DNA from: Acidobacteriaceae bacterium
GTDB taxonomy: Bacteria; Acidobacteriota; Terriglobia; Terriglobales; Acidobacteriaceae
Reading direction: 5' to 3'
DNA length: 64,000 nucleotides
Assembly: GCA_030037545.1 (NCBI GenBank)
Contig: JASHRF010000053.1
Coordinates: 22,966-86,965 of the forward strand
The translations under genes and the position numbers were made by a program. The notes beneath the pieces were generated by a model. That model searched no databases. It was not told the origin of the DNA and saw nothing but the letters and a program-made list of their open reading frames with translations. Positions 48,496 through 58,905 of this stretch are shown piece by piece (the stretch's first letter is position 1; each line of letters opens with the position of its first letter).

Positions 48496-49347
48496 TCAGA
48501 ATGGGCGTCGTGCCGAAGCCACCCGCGGAATTCCCTGCAAATCGCCGGTAAAGCCGATCTCCTGAAAGCCGGCCTCCGCAAGCAGGGCCTGAATCGCCTG
48601 CTGCTGTCCATAGCCAATCTCCAGAATGAGCCATCCTCCGGCATCGAGCGCCGTGGAAGCCTGAGGAATCAAGAGGCGATACACCGCCAGGCCGTCGGCC
48701 CCGGCAAACAGCGCCGCTGCCGGCTCAAACTCGCGCACCTCCACCGCCAGCGAAGCACGATCCGTCTCCGCCACATACGGCGCATTGGAAACAATCAGGT
48801 CGAACTGCTCATTCGCCGCCTTTGCCAGCAAATCGCCCTCAAGAAAACGGATGCGCCCTGCCAAGCCGTTGCGTTCGGCATTCTCGCGCGCCACAGCCAG
48901 CGCGCGGCCGCACTGGTCGGTCGCGGTGATGATTGCTTGAGGCAGAGCGTGCGCCAGCGCTACGACAATGGCTCCCGATCCCGTGCCGATATCGGCAATG
49001 CGCGGCTGCTCGAATCCGGCGGCCAGCTCAAGCGCCTTCTCCACCGCATGTTCCGTCTCAGGTCGCGGAATCAGAACGTCGCGCGTAACGTGAAACCGAA
49101 GCCCGTAGAACTCTGTCTCGCCGGTAATGTATTGCACCGGCTCCCCGTTGAGCCGTCGGCCGATCAATGCATAGTAGCGGACCGCGCCCTGAGCCGTCAT
49201 CGTGTCTTTGGCGTGCGCAATCAGAAACGCGCGGTCGCGGTCCAGCAGGTGCTTGAGTAGCGTTTCGGCGTCGCACCGCGCGCGTTCCGGGTGCGGCCCC
49301 GCGCGCAACCGCGTCGCGCCCTGCTCCAGGCAGTCATGCAGGCGCAC
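48496..49347 (-). CDS. prmC: Peptide chain release factor N5-glutamine methyltransferase
   Basis: VLIPRPETEHAVEKAL, IADIGTGSGAIVVALA; adjacent to prfA. Expected NPPY is read as NAPY (SNAPYVAE). Confidence 0.92.
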   Translation of the reverse strand: MRLHDCLEQGATRLRAGPHPERARCDAETLLKHLLDRDRAFLIAHAKDTMTAQGAVRYYALIGRRLNGEPVQYITGETEFYGLRFHVTRDVLIPRPETEHAVEKALELAAGFEQPRIADIGTGSGAIVVALAHALPQAIITATDQCGRALAVARENAERNGLAGRIRFLEGDLLAKAANEQFDLIVSNAPYVAETDRASLAVEVREFEPAAALFAGADGLAVYRLLIPQASTALDAGGWLILEIGYGQQQAIQALLAEAGFQEIGFTGDLQGIPRVASARRPF

Positions 49348-49349
49348 GC

Positions 49350-50435
49350 TTACGCCGCCTGCGTGGCGCTGTCGCCGCCGCCCTTGAGCTGTTCCGACTG
49401 GTAGTGGGCAATCAGCGCATCCACGATGGGCTGCAGCCGGCCTTCCATCACCAGGTCAAGCTGGTGCAGCGTGAGGCCGATGCGATGGTCCGTGAGCCGG
49501 TTCTGCGGAAAGTTGTAGGTGCGGATCTTCTCGCTGCGGTCGCCGGTGCCCACCTGCTGCTTGCGTTCCCGGGCCAGTTCCGCCTGCTGCTTCTCCATTT
49601 CCATCTCATAGAGGCGCGAGCGCAGCACGCGCATGCCCTTTTCGCGGTTCTTGATCTGCGATTTCTCGTCCTGGCAGCTTACCACCGTGTTGGTGGGCAG
49701 GTGGGTAATGCGCACCGCGGAGTAAGTGGTATTCACACTCTGCCCGCCCGGACCCGACGAGCAGAAGGTGTCGATGCGGAGGTCCTTGGCCTCGATCTTG
49801 ATGTCCACTTCCTCGGCTTCGGGCAGAACGGCCACCGTTACCGCCGAGGTGTGCACACGCCCCTGCTGCTCGGTTTCCGGAACGCGCTGCACGCGATGCA
49901 CGCCGCTCTCCCACTTAAGCTGCGAGTAGACGCGGTCGCCCTCGATAATAGCGATCACTTCCTTGTAGCCTCCTACGCCCGATTCGGAGAGCGAAAGAAC
50001 TTCCACCTTCCAGCGCTTCTGCTCGGCAAAGCGCGTGTACATGCGGAAGACCTCCGCTGCAAAGAGCGAAGCCTCGTCGCCGCCGGTGCCGGCGCGAATT
50101 TCGAGGATTACGTTCTTCTCATCGTTGGGATCCTTGGGCAGCAGCAGCACCTTGAGCTCTTCTTCGAGAGCGCCGGCGCGCGGCTCCAGGGCCGCAATCT
50201 CCTCCTGCGCCATGGCGCGCAGGTCGGCGTCGCTTTCGGCCAGCATGGCGCGCGCACCGGCGAGCCCCTGCCGCACCTGCTTCAGCTCGCGATACTTTTC
50301 GACCGGAGCCTCAATCTCGCGCAGAGCCTTGGCGGTCTTCTGGTATTTTTCGTGGTCGCTCAGGACCTCGGGCAGCGCGAACTGCGCCTGCAGCTCGTTG
50401 TAGCGCTGCTCCATCTGTTCCAGGCGGTCAATCAT
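49350..50435 (-). CDS. prfA: Peptide chain release factor 1
   Basis: [56 protein letters not shown]. Confidence 0.97.
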   Translation of the reverse strand: MIDRLEQMEQRYNELQAQFALPEVLSDHEKYQKTAKALREIEAPVEKYRELKQVRQGLAGARAMLAESDADLRAMAQEEIAALEPRAGALEEELKVLLLPKDPNDEKNVILEIRAGTGGDEASLFAAEVFRMYTRFAEQKRWKVEVLSLSESGVGGYKEVIAIIEGDRVYSQLKWESGVHRVQRVPETEQQGRVHTSAVTVAVLPEAEEVDIKIEAKDLRIDTFCSSGPGGQSVNTTYSAVRITHLPTNTVVSCQDEKSQIKNREKGMRVLRSRLYEMEMEKQQAELARERKQQVGTGDRSEKIRTYNFPQNRLTDHRIGLTLHQLDLVMEGRLQPIVDALIAHYQSEQLKGGGDSATQAA

Positions 50436-50559
50436 AAGGCCCCTCCGGGCTCTTGAGTCTTGGAGTATTGAAGTGGAAAAGGCGCAGAACCGTGAGAGCG
50501 GCGGGCGCCGCTAGAGGAGGGCCGAAATGGGCTGGTGGAGGGTCACTGCGTCTTCTATT

Positions 50560-50766
50560 TTACCGCGAAATAGGGCTATTTGGGCCGGCGAGACCTGGCC
50601 TGCGCCCAAATTGCGGCCGCGTGTCGAGCGGGTAAGGCTCAACTTCTCCGGATGCAATCTTCTCGATTCGCTCGCGAACGAGCTGGTTTTCAGTCGTGCC
50701 CATCGCCTCCGCCTTCAGGCGTGCTCTTCGAAGCAGCTCGGCGTCTACCCGAAATGTTATTCGCAT
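50560..50766 (-). CDS. Ribbon-helix-helix-like small protein (orphan antitoxin-like)
   Basis: MRITFRVDAELLRRARLKAEAMGTTENQLVRERIEKIASGE. Confidence 0.55.
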   Translation of the reverse strand: MRITFRVDAELLRRARLKAEAMGTTENQLVRERIEKIASGEVEPYPLDTRPQFGRRPGLAGPNSPISR

Positions 50767-50798
50767 AATTCGATGATCGGACCATTCGGACGTATGGA

Positions 50799-51545
50799 TT
50801 ACGCGACCCAAGTATCCACGGTAACGAACCGGTGGCTGCGCTTGTAATGCCCCAACATCAGCCCCGCAGCAGCAAGCGACGGCGCGCGGTAGGCGGCCGC
50901 GTCCAGATGGCCGCCATCGTGGAGCACGATATTGGCTGCCCAGCCTCGCTTTAAGAGCCGGTCAATCCGCGCCATCAACCGCGCGGCGATGCGCTCGCCG
51001 GAGGGATCGCACCAGTCTGAGGTCATAGCGTTCCACAGCACGGGAACCATGCCCAGCTCGCGCGCCACAGCAAGGGCCGCCGGCCGGCGCGCGCCAAACG
51101 GCGGCCGGAAGTAGCGCACCTGCATGCCTGCCACCTGCTCCAGCACGTCGCAGGTCTGCGTCAGCTCAGCGCGGATGCGCGCGCGGCCGCTCAGCGCCAG
51201 GTTGGGGTGGGACCAGGAGTGATTGCCGATCAGATGCCCCGCCGCAGCGATGCGCCGCACCAGTTCCGGCTCTGCCTGCGCGTGGCTGCCCAGCAGGAAA
51301 AACGTGGCGTGCACATTGTGGCTGGCGAGAATCTCAAGCAGGCGCGGCGTCCAGGCAGGGTTGGGCCCATCGTCGAAGGTCAGCGCCAGCTCGCCCCGCC
51401 GGCGCGGCGCAATCAGCGCGTCGCCAAAGATGCGCGAACCGGGCCACATGGCAGCGTAGGCGCATCCGCCCGCTGCCAGCCCGACCGCTCCCACCCCCAC
51501 AATCCATCCCAGCGACGCCATGGTCCCTACAGTTTGCGTCGCCAC
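50799..51545 (-). CDS. Polysaccharide deacetylase family protein
   Basis: ELALTFDDGPNPAWTPRLLEILASHNVHATFFLLGSHA...GNHSWSHPNLA. Confidence 0.93.
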   Translation of the reverse strand: MATQTVGTMASLGWIVGVGAVGLAAGGCAYAAMWPGSRIFGDALIAPRRRGELALTFDDGPNPAWTPRLLEILASHNVHATFFLLGSHAQAEPELVRRIAAAGHLIGNHSWSHPNLALSGRARIRAELTQTCDVLEQVAGMQVRYFRPPFGARRPAALAVARELGMVPVLWNAMTSDWCDPSGERIAARLMARIDRLLKRGWAANIVLHDGGHLDAAAYRAPSLAAAGLMLGHYKRSHRFVTVDTWVA

Positions 51546-51596
51546 CCCTCAGCCACGCAAGAAGTCCCATGCCGGCCGGTCCTGGTTCCTCCGCTG

Positions 51597-52778
51597 CTAG
51601 ATCCTCACCAGCTCCCGCTGAATCTTTCCCGTCACGCAGGCTTCGCCCGGCGCCGTCATCATGTCTACCTCGCTGCGCACGCCGAACTCGGGCAGGTAAA
51701 TCCCCGGCTCAACGGAAAAGCAGGTATAGGGCAGGATGCGGCGCTCATCGTGCGTCTCCAGGTTGTCCAGGTGCGCGCCCGATCCGTGAATCTCCTGCCC
51801 GATGTTGTGTCCGGTGCGGTGCGTGAAGTACTCGCCGAAGCCGGCGTCGCGAATCACCGTGCGCGCCGCGTCATCGCCCTCAAAGCCGCGCATCTCGCGA
51901 CCTTCCTTGAAGGCGGACTCAACTGCGGAAATGGCGGCGTCGCGGGCGCTGCAGACGGTTTCAAAAACCTGCTGCTCGTACGCCGAGGGCTCGCGACCCA
52001 CCACGCCCGTCCAGGTGATGTCGTAGAACACCGTTCCAGGCTTGTCCACACGTCCCCAAATATCGATGAGCACGAAATCGCCTTCGCGAATGGGTGCGGA
52101 GCGCTCGGCGGTGGGCTCGTAGTGCGAATCGGAGCTGTTGGCGTTCACGCTCACATTCGGCCCGTTCTCCCAGGCCAGATTTTCGCGACGCATGGCTTCG
52201 CTCAGCCAGGCCACATGGTCGTATTCTGAGAACTGGCCTTCGCCGCCGAAAGTCGGGCGCAATCGCCGGCCCATTTCCTGCCATCCTTCCCACAAAATCG
52301 CGTCGATGGCCCGTTGCGCCACGGCGTGGCTTTCCATCTGTTCGGCGCTAAGCACCGCTTCGAACTGGCTCACCAGATCGGCGGAGCTCACAATCTGCTT
52401 GCCCAGCGAACGCAGGAACTCCACCGTCCCGGCATCCACCATCGAGACGTACATGATGTCATTGTTGGGTGAGTACTGCATGGCGATGCGCCGAAAGCCG
52501 CCCAGCATGGCGGCGAGGCGCGTGTGCAGCTCCTGCCAGCTCGAATAGACGGCCTTCGAGCCTGGCAGCGTGTCGAGCCTGCCCTGCTCGATGCGATGCA
52601 CCAACCGACGCGGCTCGCCTTCGGCGGGAATGAAGTAGTACCAGCGCCGCGTGACGTGCGCCTTCTCGTCGAGGCCCAGAATATGTGCCGCGATCGGGTC
52701 GCGGTGATGGTGATCGTAAAACAGCCAGCCGTCAAAGCCGGCTTCGCGAAGAGCTGTCTGAATAGCGTCGAGGTTCAT
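51597..52778 (-). CDS. M24 family (Xaa-Pro) metallopeptidase
   Basis: FVLIDIWGRVDKPGTVFYDITWTGVVG; THRTGHNIGQEIHGSGAHLDN; YTCFSVEPGIYLPEFGVRSEVDM. Confidence 0.9.
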   Translation of the reverse strand: MNLDAIQTALREAGFDGWLFYDHHHRDPIAAHILGLDEKAHVTRRWYYFIPAEGEPRRLVHRIEQGRLDTLPGSKAVYSSWQELHTRLAAMLGGFRRIAMQYSPNNDIMYVSMVDAGTVEFLRSLGKQIVSSADLVSQFEAVLSAEQMESHAVAQRAIDAILWEGWQEMGRRLRPTFGGEGQFSEYDHVAWLSEAMRRENLAWENGPNVSVNANSSDSHYEPTAERSAPIREGDFVLIDIWGRVDKPGTVFYDITWTGVVGREPSAYEQQVFETVCSARDAAISAVESAFKEGREMRGFEGDDAARTVIRDAGFGEYFTHRTGHNIGQEIHGSGAHLDNLETHDERRILPYTCFSVEPGIYLPEFGVRSEVDMMTAPGEACVTGKIQRELVRI

Positions 52779-52813
52779 AGAGGCAATGATACGAGCGCCC
52801 GGCGGCTTCGGGC

Positions 52814-54202
52814 CTAAAACAACTCCGGAATGCTGTGGAACGCGATGCGCGTGGGCGCGGCCTTGTACGCCGCCAGCATGGTTGCCGGCGCCAGCGTGCT
52901 CGTCCCATACTTGTTGTTCAGCTCGTCCATGGTGGCCAGCAGGCGGCTGCGGCGCTGCTCACAGTCGAGCGCGTCGAACAGGTTGAGCGAGTGCAACCGG
53001 TCGGGAACCAGGTTGTTCAGGCTCACGCCGATGAAGTAGGAGTGGTCGAAGTTTCCGCCGGATGGACGCGATTCCCACAGCCGGCGCAGCGCCGCAATCA
53101 GCGTGGGATTGTCCTGGCATTCGGAAAGGCGCAGTTCAGCATGCCAGCCGCGGGTGGGCACGCCGTAAGTGGAGACCGGAGCTTTCTGCCTGCGCGGCAC
53201 CGCAAACCCCATCGCCAACCCAATCGACCCTGCCCACAGCCCGTGCGAGCGCAGACGCATGGCGGCCTTATGCAGCAGCTTATGGGCTACGGCGTATGCT
53301 TTTTCTGCGCTGCGCATCTCCGGCGCCAACACGTGCTGATGGCTGAGCGATTTCAGGTCCTCGTGCTCCGCCATCTCGAAGTCTTCGCCGCGCAGCCAGT
53401 GCCACAGCCGCTCGCCCCACACCGAACCCCAAACCTGGCCGGTCTGCTCGCAGTTGAGAGCCATCAGCTCGTCCATGGTGCAGATGCCTTTTTCGTTCAG
53501 GCGCATTTCCGTCTTGGCGCCGATGCCGGGCAGGTCGCGCAGGGTAAGCTGGCGCAGGGCTTCGGGCAGGATATCGAGGGTTAGCGCCACCAGGCCGTCA
53601 GGCTTTTCCATGTCACTGGCTACTTTGGCCAGATAACGGCTGGGGGCCAGGCCGACGGAGCTGCGCAGGCACTCGCCCACCTGCTCGCGGATTGCCTTCT
53701 TAACCCGGATTCCAAGATCCAGGGCGGCCCGAAGTGCACGCTCCCGGCCCATCAACCGGCAAGCCATCTCGTCGATGGAGCAGACCGCTGTCACTGGCAC
53801 GCAACTTTCCACGGCCTCCACCACTTTGTGGTGCATCTCGGTGTAGAGATCGTGGCGGCCCTCGACCAGGACGATCTCCGGGCACATCCTTTTGGCGTCA
53901 GCCACGATGGTTCCAGTGCGCACGCCGAAGGCCTTGGCCTCGTAACTGGCCGCAATGCAGCAGGTTGTGTCTACCATGGCCGGGACCACCCCCACCGGCC
54001 GACTGCGCAGCTCCGGCCGCACCTGCTGCTCGATCGAAGCAAAGTAGGAATTCAAATCGACGAAGAGCCAGTTGACGTAAGGGCCTTGAATCTCGCTGCC
54101 GGGCTCGCCAGGTGCCGGCGGCGCGGGAGAGGCAAGCGTCCGCAACTCCTTCGCCAGCTCATCGGGAGCGAGGATGGAATCTGGAATGAAATCCGTACCC
54201 AT
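52814..54202 (-). CDS. Y-family DNA polymerase
   Basis: VNWLFVDLNSYFASIEQQVRPELRSRPVGVVP; SYEAKAFGVRTG; VCSIDEM; GLAPSRYLAKVASDMEKPDG; LPGIGAKTEMRL. Confidence 0.93.
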   Translation of the reverse strand: MGTDFIPDSILAPDELAKELRTLASPAPPAPGEPGSEIQGPYVNWLFVDLNSYFASIEQQVRPELRSRPVGVVPAMVDTTCCIAASYEAKAFGVRTGTIVADAKRMCPEIVLVEGRHDLYTEMHHKVVEAVESCVPVTAVCSIDEMACRLMGRERALRAALDLGIRVKKAIREQVGECLRSSVGLAPSRYLAKVASDMEKPDGLVALTLDILPEALRQLTLRDLPGIGAKTEMRLNEKGICTMDELMALNCEQTGQVWGSVWGERLWHWLRGEDFEMAEHEDLKSLSHQHVLAPEMRSAEKAYAVAHKLLHKAAMRLRSHGLWAGSIGLAMGFAVPRRQKAPVSTYGVPTRGWHAELRLSECQDNPTLIAALRRLWESRPSGGNFDHSYFIGVSLNNLVPDRLHSLNLFDALDCEQRRSRLLATMDELNNKYGTSTLAPATMLAAYKAAPTRIAFHSIPELF

Positions 54203-54366
54203 TTTGTGTTACTAGTTTCGCTTTTTATTCTCTTGAATACAAGCAAAATCCATTGAAGAATGGCTATCAAACTCCGGGCGGCGCGCAAGCGTCCTAATAA
54301 GCGGGCTCCGGGTGAGAGAATGAAGTCCCGGCAGCATCCAGCGCAAAAATGCGCGGTATACACCAT

Positions 54367-54510
54367 ATGATGCATTGGCTACTGATGAACGGCGGCATTT
54401 TGGCGGTCCTCGTGACCGCAGGCATAGCGGTGCTGCTGGTCTGCTGCCTGGAGTGCTCCGACTGTTCCAAGCGCGAGAAAGACGATCTGTTTCACCGCAA
54501 CGAGCTGTGA
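54367..54510 (+). CDS. Cys-rich single-TM small protein (47 aa)
   Basis: ATGATG..TGA reads MMHWLLMNGGILAVLVTAGIAVLLVCCLECSDCSKREKDDLFHRNEL*; below the ORF track cutoff. Confidence 0.5.
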   Translation: MMHWLLMNGGILAVLVTAGIAVLLVCCLECSDCSKREKDDLFHRNEL

Positions 54511-54529
54511 GACCTTGCAGCCGTAGCAT

Positions 54530-54892
54530 TCAAGGCGCAATCGTTCCCTGGTGAAAGCGCAACCGCCACCCACCTGATTCTTTCGTCCACAAAGAACTGC
54601 GCAAGGCTGTGGTGTGTATTCCTGTCGTCAGATCGGTGCGCATCGTGCGGTAAGTAATCAACGCCACGGTCGCAGCAAGAAGCGTGCAACGAAACTCACC
54701 TGCTCGAATCTCCTGGTTCGCTTCCATTGCCAGCGCATCAACGATCTGTTGGCGGGTCCACACGCGCCCCGAGGAGCCGAACTCTTCGAAATCTCTTGCC
54801 AGCAGGTTCTCAACCCGAGGGCGGTCGCGGCGAACCGCTGGATTCAGCAGTGCTCGTTCCAGGTCCAGCAACTCATCGGCGGGCGATTTCAT
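54530..54892 (-). CDS. DUF4440/SnoaL-like protein
   Basis: LLDLERALLNPAVRRDRPRVENLLARDFEEFGSSGRVWTRQQIVDAL...SSLWTKESGGWRLRFHQGT. Confidence 0.85.
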   Translation of the reverse strand: MKSPADELLDLERALLNPAVRRDRPRVENLLARDFEEFGSSGRVWTRQQIVDALAMEANQEIRAGEFRCTLLAATVALITYRTMRTDLTTGIHTTALRSSLWTKESGGWRLRFHQGTIAP

Positions 54893-57111
54893 TGCCCCGC
54901 CGGCGGCATCAGGTAATTCTCAAACTGCGCCAGAATGCGATTGAAGAGCTCCGTGCGCACATCCGCCCCGGCGATGGAGTGCGTCTTGCGAGGGAAGATC
55001 TGCAGATCGTAGGTCTTTTGGGCTTCGATCAGTTGCTGGATCAATTGCACGGTGTTTTCAATGTGCACGTTGTCGTCGCCCGTGCCGTGGCAGATCAGCA
55101 GGCGGCCCTTCAGGTTGGCCGCAGAAGTGACCACCGAATCCTCCCGATAGGCCTGCGCATCCTCCGACGGCAGTCCCAGGTAGCGCTCCGTGTAAATGGA
55201 ATCGTAGTCGCGCCAGTTGGTGACCGGAGCTACGGACACGCCGGCGCGGAAACGATCGGAATGGGTCATGGCATACAGCGTAAAAGTGCCGCCCCAGCTC
55301 CATCCCCACCACCCCAGCCGCTGGGGATCGAGCCGCGGAAACTGAGCCAGGGCGGCATCTATCACGGTCAACTGATCCTCGAGCTGAATGGGGCCGAAGT
55401 CGTGATAGGCGAACTGCGCGAAGGTGCGCCCGCGCCCCGCCATACCGCGATTGTCGGCGTGCAGCACGGCAAAGCCATGATCGGCCAGCACCTCGTCAAA
55501 GAGCAGCGAATCGCCCCAGCGGTCGGCCACATCCATCACCCCTGGCCCGCCGTAGGGGTTCACGATCAGCGGCACGCTGTGGACCGCGGTGCTTTCGGGT
55601 AGCAGCAGCGTGGCGTAGAGGGGAGTGCCGTCATGAGCCTTCACCTCAAGCTGCCGCGGCGCGCGCAGATGGTAGGCGTCGAGCGCATGCGTCTGCCAGA
55701 AAACGTTGCAATGCCCCGGCGCGGCGCACAGGCTCAGCGTAGGCGGGTCCGTGAGCGTGGATTGCCTCTCAGTGTATGCGGTTCCTTGCGGCGCAAAATC
55801 GCCCACGTGAAATCCCGCGCCGCTGCTGAGCTGCTTGCTCTCCCCGTCGAAGTTCACCTGCCACAATTGCTGCTGCAGCGCATTGCCCTGGTTCGATGCG
55901 TAATCGATGAGCTTCCCCTTAGTATCGACGCGGTAGACGGAGCTCACTTCAAAATCGCCGCTGGTAAGCTGGCGCACCAGTTTGGCCGGCGCGTTCAGGG
56001 GGTGCGTCCGGTCGTAGCTGTAGAGATAAATCTGGTTGTGCCCGCTGGTCCAGTTAGTGAGAATAATGTATCCGTCCTCGACTGTCACGTCGTAGTCTTC
56101 ATCGAGAAACCTGTTGTCGCTGATCTCCAGCACCGGCTGCGATTCGGCGCTGTATACGTCGGCAAAGTAGATAGTGCGGTGCTTGTGGTCGCGGGTGAGC
56201 GCCTCGATCCACACCGTCTTGTCGTCGACCCAGCCGAAGCGCGGAATGTAATCGTCGCCGGCGTGGACGGGGACCCGCATCCAGCCGGTCTTGCCGCCAT
56301 GCGCGCTCACCACGCCCACGTGCACCTCGGGATTGGGATCGCCGGGTTGCGGATAGCGCTGCATTTCCACACTGGCGTGCACCGGAATCCAGTCCGTGAT
56401 GGGATACTGCGGAACGTTGGTTTCGTTCATCTGCAGGTAGGCGATGGCCTTCGAATCCGGCGACCAGAAGTAGTTGCTGCGCGTATCCAGCTCTTCCTCG
56501 TACACCCAGTCCACGGCGCCGTTCAGTATGTCCTGTCCGCTGGAGGGGTTGGGCGCAGCCGCAATCATTTGCGTAGACGCAGCAGGGGTACGCATGTCGA
56601 TCACCGCCAGGCCATGGTTGCGCAGAAACGAAATCGAATGGCCATCGGGCGAGAACTTGGGATCGTCGCCGGAGGCGGCATCCGAATCCCCCACCTGCAC
56701 GCCCGTCCCGGTCTTCAGGTCGTAGTACCACAGGTGGCCGTTGGAGTCGAAAAGCAGGTGCTTGGAATCAGGTGCCCACAGGTAGCTGGCCATGTGATAG
56801 CGCAGGCGATTGGCACGGTCCTCCTCCGTGCCGCCGCTTTCAGCGAGCGATGACATCTTGTCGCGGCTCACCAGGATGTGCGGCTTGCCGGTGCCGGGAT
56901 CGAGGTCGATCAGCTCGCCGCTATCGATATAGGTCAGGTGCTGGCCATCGGGCGACCAGGTGAGCTGCTCGGGGGGGTGGCCGAGAAGCGACCCGTGCCC
57001 ATAAATCGCCTCCACCGAAAGCGTCTCGGCGGGCGTCTGGGCGCATGCGGAGCGGGTAGCGAAAGAACAGGCAACAAGAATGAAAACAAGAAGAGCGGTT
57101 GCTGGCTTCAA
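54889..57111 (-). CDS. S9 family (DPP IV-like) prolyl oligopeptidase
   Basis: LGWWGWSWGGTFTLYAM (GWSWGG nucleophile), CHGTGDDNVHIENTVQLIQQL; likely TTG start at 57111. Confidence 0.92.
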   Translation of the reverse strand: MKPATALLVFILVACSFATRSACAQTPAETLSVEAIYGHGSLLGHPPEQLTWSPDGQHLTYIDSGELIDLDPGTGKPHILVSRDKMSSLAESGGTEEDRANRLRYHMASYLWAPDSKHLLFDSNGHLWYYDLKTGTGVQVGDSDAASGDDPKFSPDGHSISFLRNHGLAVIDMRTPAASTQMIAAAPNPSSGQDILNGAVDWVYEEELDTRSNYFWSPDSKAIAYLQMNETNVPQYPITDWIPVHASVEMQRYPQPGDPNPEVHVGVVSAHGGKTGWMRVPVHAGDDYIPRFGWVDDKTVWIEALTRDHKHRTIYFADVYSAESQPVLEISDNRFLDEDYDVTVEDGYIILTNWTSGHNQIYLYSYDRTHPLNAPAKLVRQLTSGDFEVSSVYRVDTKGKLIDYASNQGNALQQQLWQVNFDGESKQLSSGAGFHVGDFAPQGTAYTERQSTLTDPPTLSLCAAPGHCNVFWQTHALDAYHLRAPRQLEVKAHDGTPLYATLLLPESTAVHSVPLIVNPYGGPGVMDVADRWGDSLLFDEVLADHGFAVLHADNRGMAGRGRTFAQFAYHDFGPIQLEDQLTVIDAALAQFPRLDPQRLGWWGWSWGGTFTLYAMTHSDRFRAGVSVAPVTNWRDYDSIYTERYLGLPSEDAQAYREDSVVTSAANLKGRLLICHGTGDDNVHIENTVQLIQQLIEAQKTYDLQIFPRKTHSIAGADVRTELFNRILAQFENYLMPPAGQ

Positions 57112-57399
57112 ATGAGGTTCCTCCAGGGATTGGGGCCGTGAGCCTTTGCGCAGCGATTCAGGAAAAGAGCAGGCGCCAAAGCGGTTCTCCAATCGGTGTA
57201 GAGCGCAGCCCAATCTCTAAGCGGCGTTTTGATCACCGGGGTAGCGTCGCCGGGGGCGGCAGGTGGCTCGAAGAGCCAGTGTCGCTGGGGTGGAAGTAAA
57301 CGCCACTTTGCACGCCCCTCAAGACTTCGCGTTCATTGGAGTACCGCCGTAACAGCAACAAGTTTAAACTACCCTGTCCGGCCTCCGGTGCAGAAATAG

Positions 57400-57515
57400 C
57401 CGGTCACTTTGAATCGGCACTCATTGAAGTGCCCCTGTGGTGAAGGACTGGGTTCCAGCCCGTACATGAGAGGCCACAATATGACTCGGGGGCTTAGCCC
57501 CTGAGGGATATCGGC
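57400..57515 (-). repeat. Degenerate copy R6 of the palindromic repeat family
   Basis: Reverse orientation: tccctcaggggctaagccccc ... ggggcacttcaatgagtgcc. Confidence 0.55.
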
Positions 57516-57572
57516 CTTCCTACTGTAAAGCTTCCGTTGCACTGCCCGCGCAGACCGTGTATGGTGCGCACT

Positions 57573-58883
57573 ATGCACTGGATGAGCGTGGAAGAGCGAC
57601 GCAGGCTGGGGCGAGCACAGCGCAAGCTGGCGCGGCGGCATGCGCACGAGAGCCTGCAGCCACAGCAGCGGCCGACGTCCGCACTCGAACTACTGGAGCA
57701 CTCCATGCTGGGCCGCGTCCCGTCGCTGATCCGGCTCAAGTACAAGATGATGGCCGAGTCTCCGTTCGCGTACCTTCGCGGCGCAGCCCCGGTGATGGCA
57801 GCCGACCTGGCGGCGCTTCCGCGCACCGGCATCGTGACCCAGATTTGCGGCGACGCGCACGTACGTAATCTGGGCGCATATGCTGCACCCGACGGACGCC
57901 TGCTCTTCGACATGAACGACTTCGACGAGACCGTCGCCGCACCCTTCGAGTGGGACCTGAAGCGCATGGCGGCTTCATTGGTGCTGGCCGGCCGCGCGGC
58001 TGGCCACAAGCAGGTTTCGGCCTGCGAAGCCGTGGAGGCGTGTGTCGCGAGTTACGCCGCCCTGATGCGCGAATTCGCGGAGATGCCGCACATCGAGGTG
58101 GCGCGCTTCCAGGTGCATCGCATGGATCTGGCCAAACCGGTACACGCCGCGCTCCTCAAGGCCGAGCGCGCCATCCCGCAGCACACCCTCGAGCACCTGA
58201 CTGAGCCCGTGGGAAAAAAGAACGCGCTGCGCCGCTTCAAAGAATCGAAGCCCATGCTCTCGCGCGTCACCGGCGCACGCGCCAAAGCCGTGCTGCGCTC
58301 GCTCAAGGCCTACACCGCCATGCTGGAGCCGCAGCGCCAGCACTTGCTGTCGCTCTACCGGCCCGTGGACGTGGCTTTCAAAGTGGTGGGCACGGGCTCC
58401 GTAGGCCTGCGCGACTACTGCGTCTACTTCGAGGGCAACGGCTCCAAGGATCCGCTCTTCCTGCAAATCAAGGAAGAGACGCAGTCAGCCTACGCCCCGT
58501 ATGTGGAGGATGGGCGCGCCGCCCATAACGGCCAGCGCGTAGCCGAAGGCCAGCGTGCCATGCAGATGCAATCGGACCCGTTCCTGCACTGGACGCACAT
58601 AGGCCGCCGCCAGTTCCTCGTCCGCCAGCTTAACGACCACAAAGGCTCCATCGAGATCGACGATCTGGCCGGCGACAATCTGAAGGCCTACGCCGAAGTC
58701 TGCGGCGAACTGTTGGCCCGCGGCCACGCCCGTGCCGGCGATGCGCTGGTCATTGCCAGTTATCTGGGCAATGGCGAAAATTTCGCGGAAGCGCTCAGCA
58801 AATTCGGTGCCCGCTACGCCGACCAGACTGAGATGGATTGGGAGGAACTGAAGCGGTCGGGGAAGGCTAAGAGCAAACGGTAG
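57573..58883 (+). CDS. DUF2252 family protein
   Basis: RVPSLIRLKYKMMAESPFAYLRGAAPVMAADL...ICGDAHVRNLGAYAAPDGRLLFDMNDFDET. Confidence 0.92.
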   Translation: MHWMSVEERRRLGRAQRKLARRHAHESLQPQQRPTSALELLEHSMLGRVPSLIRLKYKMMAESPFAYLRGAAPVMAADLAALPRTGIVTQICGDAHVRNLGAYAAPDGRLLFDMNDFDETVAAPFEWDLKRMAASLVLAGRAAGHKQVSACEAVEACVASYAALMREFAEMPHIEVARFQVHRMDLAKPVHAALLKAERAIPQHTLEHLTEPVGKKNALRRFKESKPMLSRVTGARAKAVLRSLKAYTAMLEPQRQHLLSLYRPVDVAFKVVGTGSVGLRDYCVYFEGNGSKDPLFLQIKEETQSAYAPYVEDGRAAHNGQRVAEGQRAMQMQSDPFLHWTHIGRRQFLVRQLNDHKGSIEIDDLAGDNLKAYAEVCGELLARGHARAGDALVIASYLGNGENFAEALSKFGARYADQTEMDWEELKRSGKAKSKR

Positions 58884-58905
58884 GCTTGCGCAAGCCGTCT
58901 CTCTC

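Noticed and set aside
50560-50766. RHH-like ORF as half of a TA system
   Set aside because: No toxin-like partner adjacent (neighbours are prfA and a polysaccharide deacetylase), so only an orphan DNA-binding protein can be claimed
54530-57111. 4-nt overlap of the SnoaL-like and S9 peptidase genes as a novel operon system
   Set aside because: Simple translational coupling of two common families; no evidence of a new system
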